Source of the DNA: Stenotrophomonas maltophilia
Lineage (GTDB): Bacteria > Pseudomonadota > Gammaproteobacteria > Xanthomonadales > Xanthomonadaceae
DNA length: 64,000 nt
Assembly (NCBI RefSeq): GCF_003205835.1
Contig: NZ_CP029773.1
Location: forward strand, 2,450,501 to 2,514,500
Direction of reading: 5' to 3'
The position numbers and the translations under genes are program-made. Shown here piece after piece: positions 62,787 through 64,000 of the stretch. The number at the start of each line of letters is the position of its first letter. Within the stretch, counting starts at the first letter, position 1. Below the pieces are notes generated by a model. That model searched no databases. It worked only from the letters and a program-made list of their open reading frames with translations, and was not told the origin of the DNA.

Positions 62787-63290
62787 ATGAAGCGCGTCAT
62801 GAACATCCAGAACCGCAGGGCGCCACTCGGCGTCCTGCTGGTGGCCATGGTTTTCGGTATTCCCGCTTCGGCAGCAGAGCTGGACGGACGCCGCGAACGC
62901 GGCGAGGCCATGTTGAACAGAATCACAGCTGATGAAGGCAGGATGGTCGTTGAATCGTTGAGCGACATCTCTCCCGAGCTGGGAGACTGGATCATCGAGT
63001 TCGCCTACGGCGACGTCTTCTCGGACACTGAGCTGTCACTTTGCACGCGAGAGCTTGCGACCGTCTCGGCACTGACTGCGCTGGGCAATGCGCGCCCCCA
63101 GCTCAAGGTCCACATCGACGGAGCGTTGAATGTTGGTTGCAGTCCGGATGCCATTGTGGCTGTCATCATTCAGATGGCAGTGTACTCGGGCTTTCCAAGC
63201 GCATTGAATGGTGTAAGCGCGGCCAGGGAGGTCTTCGCGGATAGAGGCGTAGGCGTCACTACGGCCAATTCGAGGACCGGTGAACGCTGA
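62787..63290 (+). CDS. Exported carboxymuconolactone decarboxylase-like protein
   Basis: Protein of 167 residues. Residues 1-28 (MKRVMNIQNRRAPLGVLLVAMVFGIPASAA) are a signal peptide, so the domain is periplasmic, unusual for this family. The core (LSLCTRELATVSALTALGNARPQLKVHIDGALNVGCSPDAIVAVIIQMAVYSGFPSALNGV) is typical of CMD proteins. The AhpD-type CxxC is absent; only single Cys residues remain, so redox function is unlikely. Start could also be the ATG at 62799. Confidence 0.85.
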   Translation: MKRVMNIQNRRAPLGVLLVAMVFGIPASAAELDGRRERGEAMLNRITADEGRMVVESLSDISPELGDWIIEFAYGDVFSDTELSLCTRELATVSALTALGNARPQLKVHIDGALNVGCSPDAIVAVIIQMAVYSGFPSALNGVSAAREVFADRGVGVTTANSRTGER

Positions 63291-63346
63291 GGTGCAGGCC
63301 AGCGTTTCCCGGGCCAGCCCAACTCACCCACTCCCAGGGCCAAGCG

Positions 63347-63721
63347 ATGGAATCACATCTGACGATTGATCAAGTCTCCAGGAGAACCGGCCTGTCGGCC
63401 TACACCCTGCGCTACTATGAACGCATCGGCTTGATCGCACCGATCAGTCGTGCCGTCGGAGGACGGCGCTGCTATCTCACCTCGGACCTTGCGTGGATTG
63501 AATTCCTGCTGCGCCTGCGGATGACGAACATGCCCATCGGGAAGATGCAGGCATTTGCCAAGCTGCGTAGCGCCGGAGATTCGACGGTGGCGGACCGACG
63601 CAGGTTCCTGGAAGAATACCTGATAGAGGTGCTGTCAAAGATCGAAGCGATGGACCGGTCGGTCGAAGTTCTACGCGCGAAAATTGACTACTACCGTTCG
63701 CTCGAGACGTCCCTGATCTAG
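63347..63721 (+). CDS. MerR-family transcriptional regulator
   Basis: Protein of 124 residues: MerR HTH at the N-terminus (LTIDQVSRRTGLSAYTLRYYERIGLIAPISRAVGGRRCYLTSDLAWIEFLLRLRMTNMPIGKM) and a short dimerisation helix. No metal-binding cysteines at the C-terminus, so it belongs to the NmlR/organic-effector branch and not to metal sensors. Probably activates the 62787 gene and itself. Confidence 0.9.
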   Translation: MESHLTIDQVSRRTGLSAYTLRYYERIGLIAPISRAVGGRRCYLTSDLAWIEFLLRLRMTNMPIGKMQAFAKLRSAGDSTVADRRRFLEEYLIEVLSKIEAMDRSVEVLRAKIDYYRSLETSLI

Positions 63722-63883
63722 GTTCCAGGCGTCGCTCACGATGACCACGCCAGCCAGGTCCCCAGGTCCGGTCAGTTCATGCACGTGCCAACGCGTGCGG
63801 CGATCTTCAGTCGGTTCGCAGGGCAGCCAGGTGAAGTTGTGCAGGGCATGCAGGGCCGCAGGCGTGACACGCCTGCGGCCCAT
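63671..63883 (-). pseudogene. Possible gene fragment antisense to the MerR 3' end
   Basis: Frame of 70 codons with coding-like third-base GC (RVTPAALHALHNFTWLPCEP, then WHVHELTGPGDLAGVVIVSDAWNLD). Its first codons lie in the palindrome at 63853-63881 and its last 17 codons oppose the MerR gene, so it may be a relic. No family recognised. Confidence 0.25.
63853..63881. terminator. Strong hairpin after the receptor gene
   Basis: Perfect 14-bp stem GGGCCGCAGGCGTG with its complement about a single central base. It follows the minus-strand receptor stop by 32 bases and probably ends that transcript. Confidence 0.7.
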
Positions 63884-63913
63884 CGATACCCCGTCTCGTG
63901 CGGGAGAATGCGC

Positions 63914-64000
63914 TTACATGAAGTCGTAGCTCAGCGTGAAGCGCACATTGCGACCCGGTTGCGACCAGCGGCCGATGCCCTCCGCACTGGTCGCGCCCTG
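63914..64000 (-). CDS. TonB-dependent receptor, C-terminal end (partial)
   Basis: Only the last 28 codons are inside the window. They read QGATSAEGIGRWSQPGRN then VRFTLSYDFM and TAA. The closing aromatic strand VRFTLSYDF is the outer-membrane barrel signature of TonB-dependent receptors. The rest of the gene lies beyond base 64000. Confidence 0.75.
   Translation of the reverse strand, partial: QGATSAEGIGRWSQPGRNVRFTLSYDFM

Noticed and set aside
1-64000. CRISPR arrays, tRNA or rRNA genes, insertion sequences
   Set aside because: No regularly spaced direct repeats, cloverleaf sequences, rRNA segments or transposase reading frames were found by eye.

Overview
The window looks like chromosomal DNA of a GC-rich gammaproteobacterium of the Xanthomonadales, most likely Stenotrophomonas of the S. 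maltophilia group. The evidence is codon use with strong GC at third positions, many TonB-dependent receptors, the fruBKA-OprB fructose locus, and at least six short palindromes headed by GTAG that fit the SMAG repeat family known from S. maltophilia. I see no tRNA, rRNA, CRISPR array, insertion sequence or phage gene block.

Layout. 1-3.5 kb: small hypothetical and membrane genes plus a nested palindromic non-coding element. 3.6-9.1 kb: a periplasmic aldehyde oxidoreductase operon (PaoABC type) with its XdhC and MocA cofactor-maturation genes. 9.5-14.3 kb: an Ohr/OsmC peroxidase, an NmrA-type oxidoreductase, a LysR regulator, an orphan sigma region-4 protein, an AhpD-like decarboxylase, an exported cupin and an ECF41 sigma factor preceded by a match to the ECF41 promoter. 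14.4-17.9 kb: a metallo-beta-lactamase-fold enzyme, a DUF1348 protein, and a TetR regulator divergent from an exported alpha/beta hydrolase with a 20-bp palindromic operator between them. 17.9-27 kb: UvrA2, then an iron-uptake operon (sigma FecI-like, FecR, TonB receptor with STN domain, PepSY protein) with a Fur-box-like site upstream. 27-30.4 kb: LysR, a DHA2 drug exporter and a small lipoprotein. 30.4-38.1 kb: fruR, fruB, fruK, fruA and a carbohydrate porin. 38-41 kb: membrane protein, trypsin-like protease, small secreted protein. 40.1-44.8 kb: a methionine locus (MetF-like, MetR-like, MsuE-like flavin reductase, MesX/DUF1852, MesD core-MetE). 44.8-49.4 kb: Sel1 protein, hypotheticals, an ArsB-like pump and a lipoprotein serine hydrolase.

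The most notable part is 49.5-61.2 kb, read here as a lasso peptide locus. It holds a 53-residue precursor missing from ordinary ORF lists because of its size (59866-60027, minus strand), a B protein (RRE plus cysteine protease), a C macrolactam synthetase, a D-type ABC exporter, a TonB-dependent receptor, a three-gene ABC-2 system and an unknown protein with a ParB-like motif. The predicted core is AHNHGTLWDGVFPTTSP, with an Ala1-Asp9 ring. A 15-bp AT-rich element occurs in both divergent promoter regions of the locus (13 of 15 bases identical), which suggests joint control.

61.3-64 kb: small hypotheticals, an AraC regulator, a periplasmic carboxymuconolactone decarboxylase-like protein under a MerR-type promoter with a 19-bp spacer, the MerR regulator itself, and the last 28 codons of another TonB-dependent receptor. 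Many long ORFs lie opposite these genes; I treat them as shadows of high-GC coding sequence.
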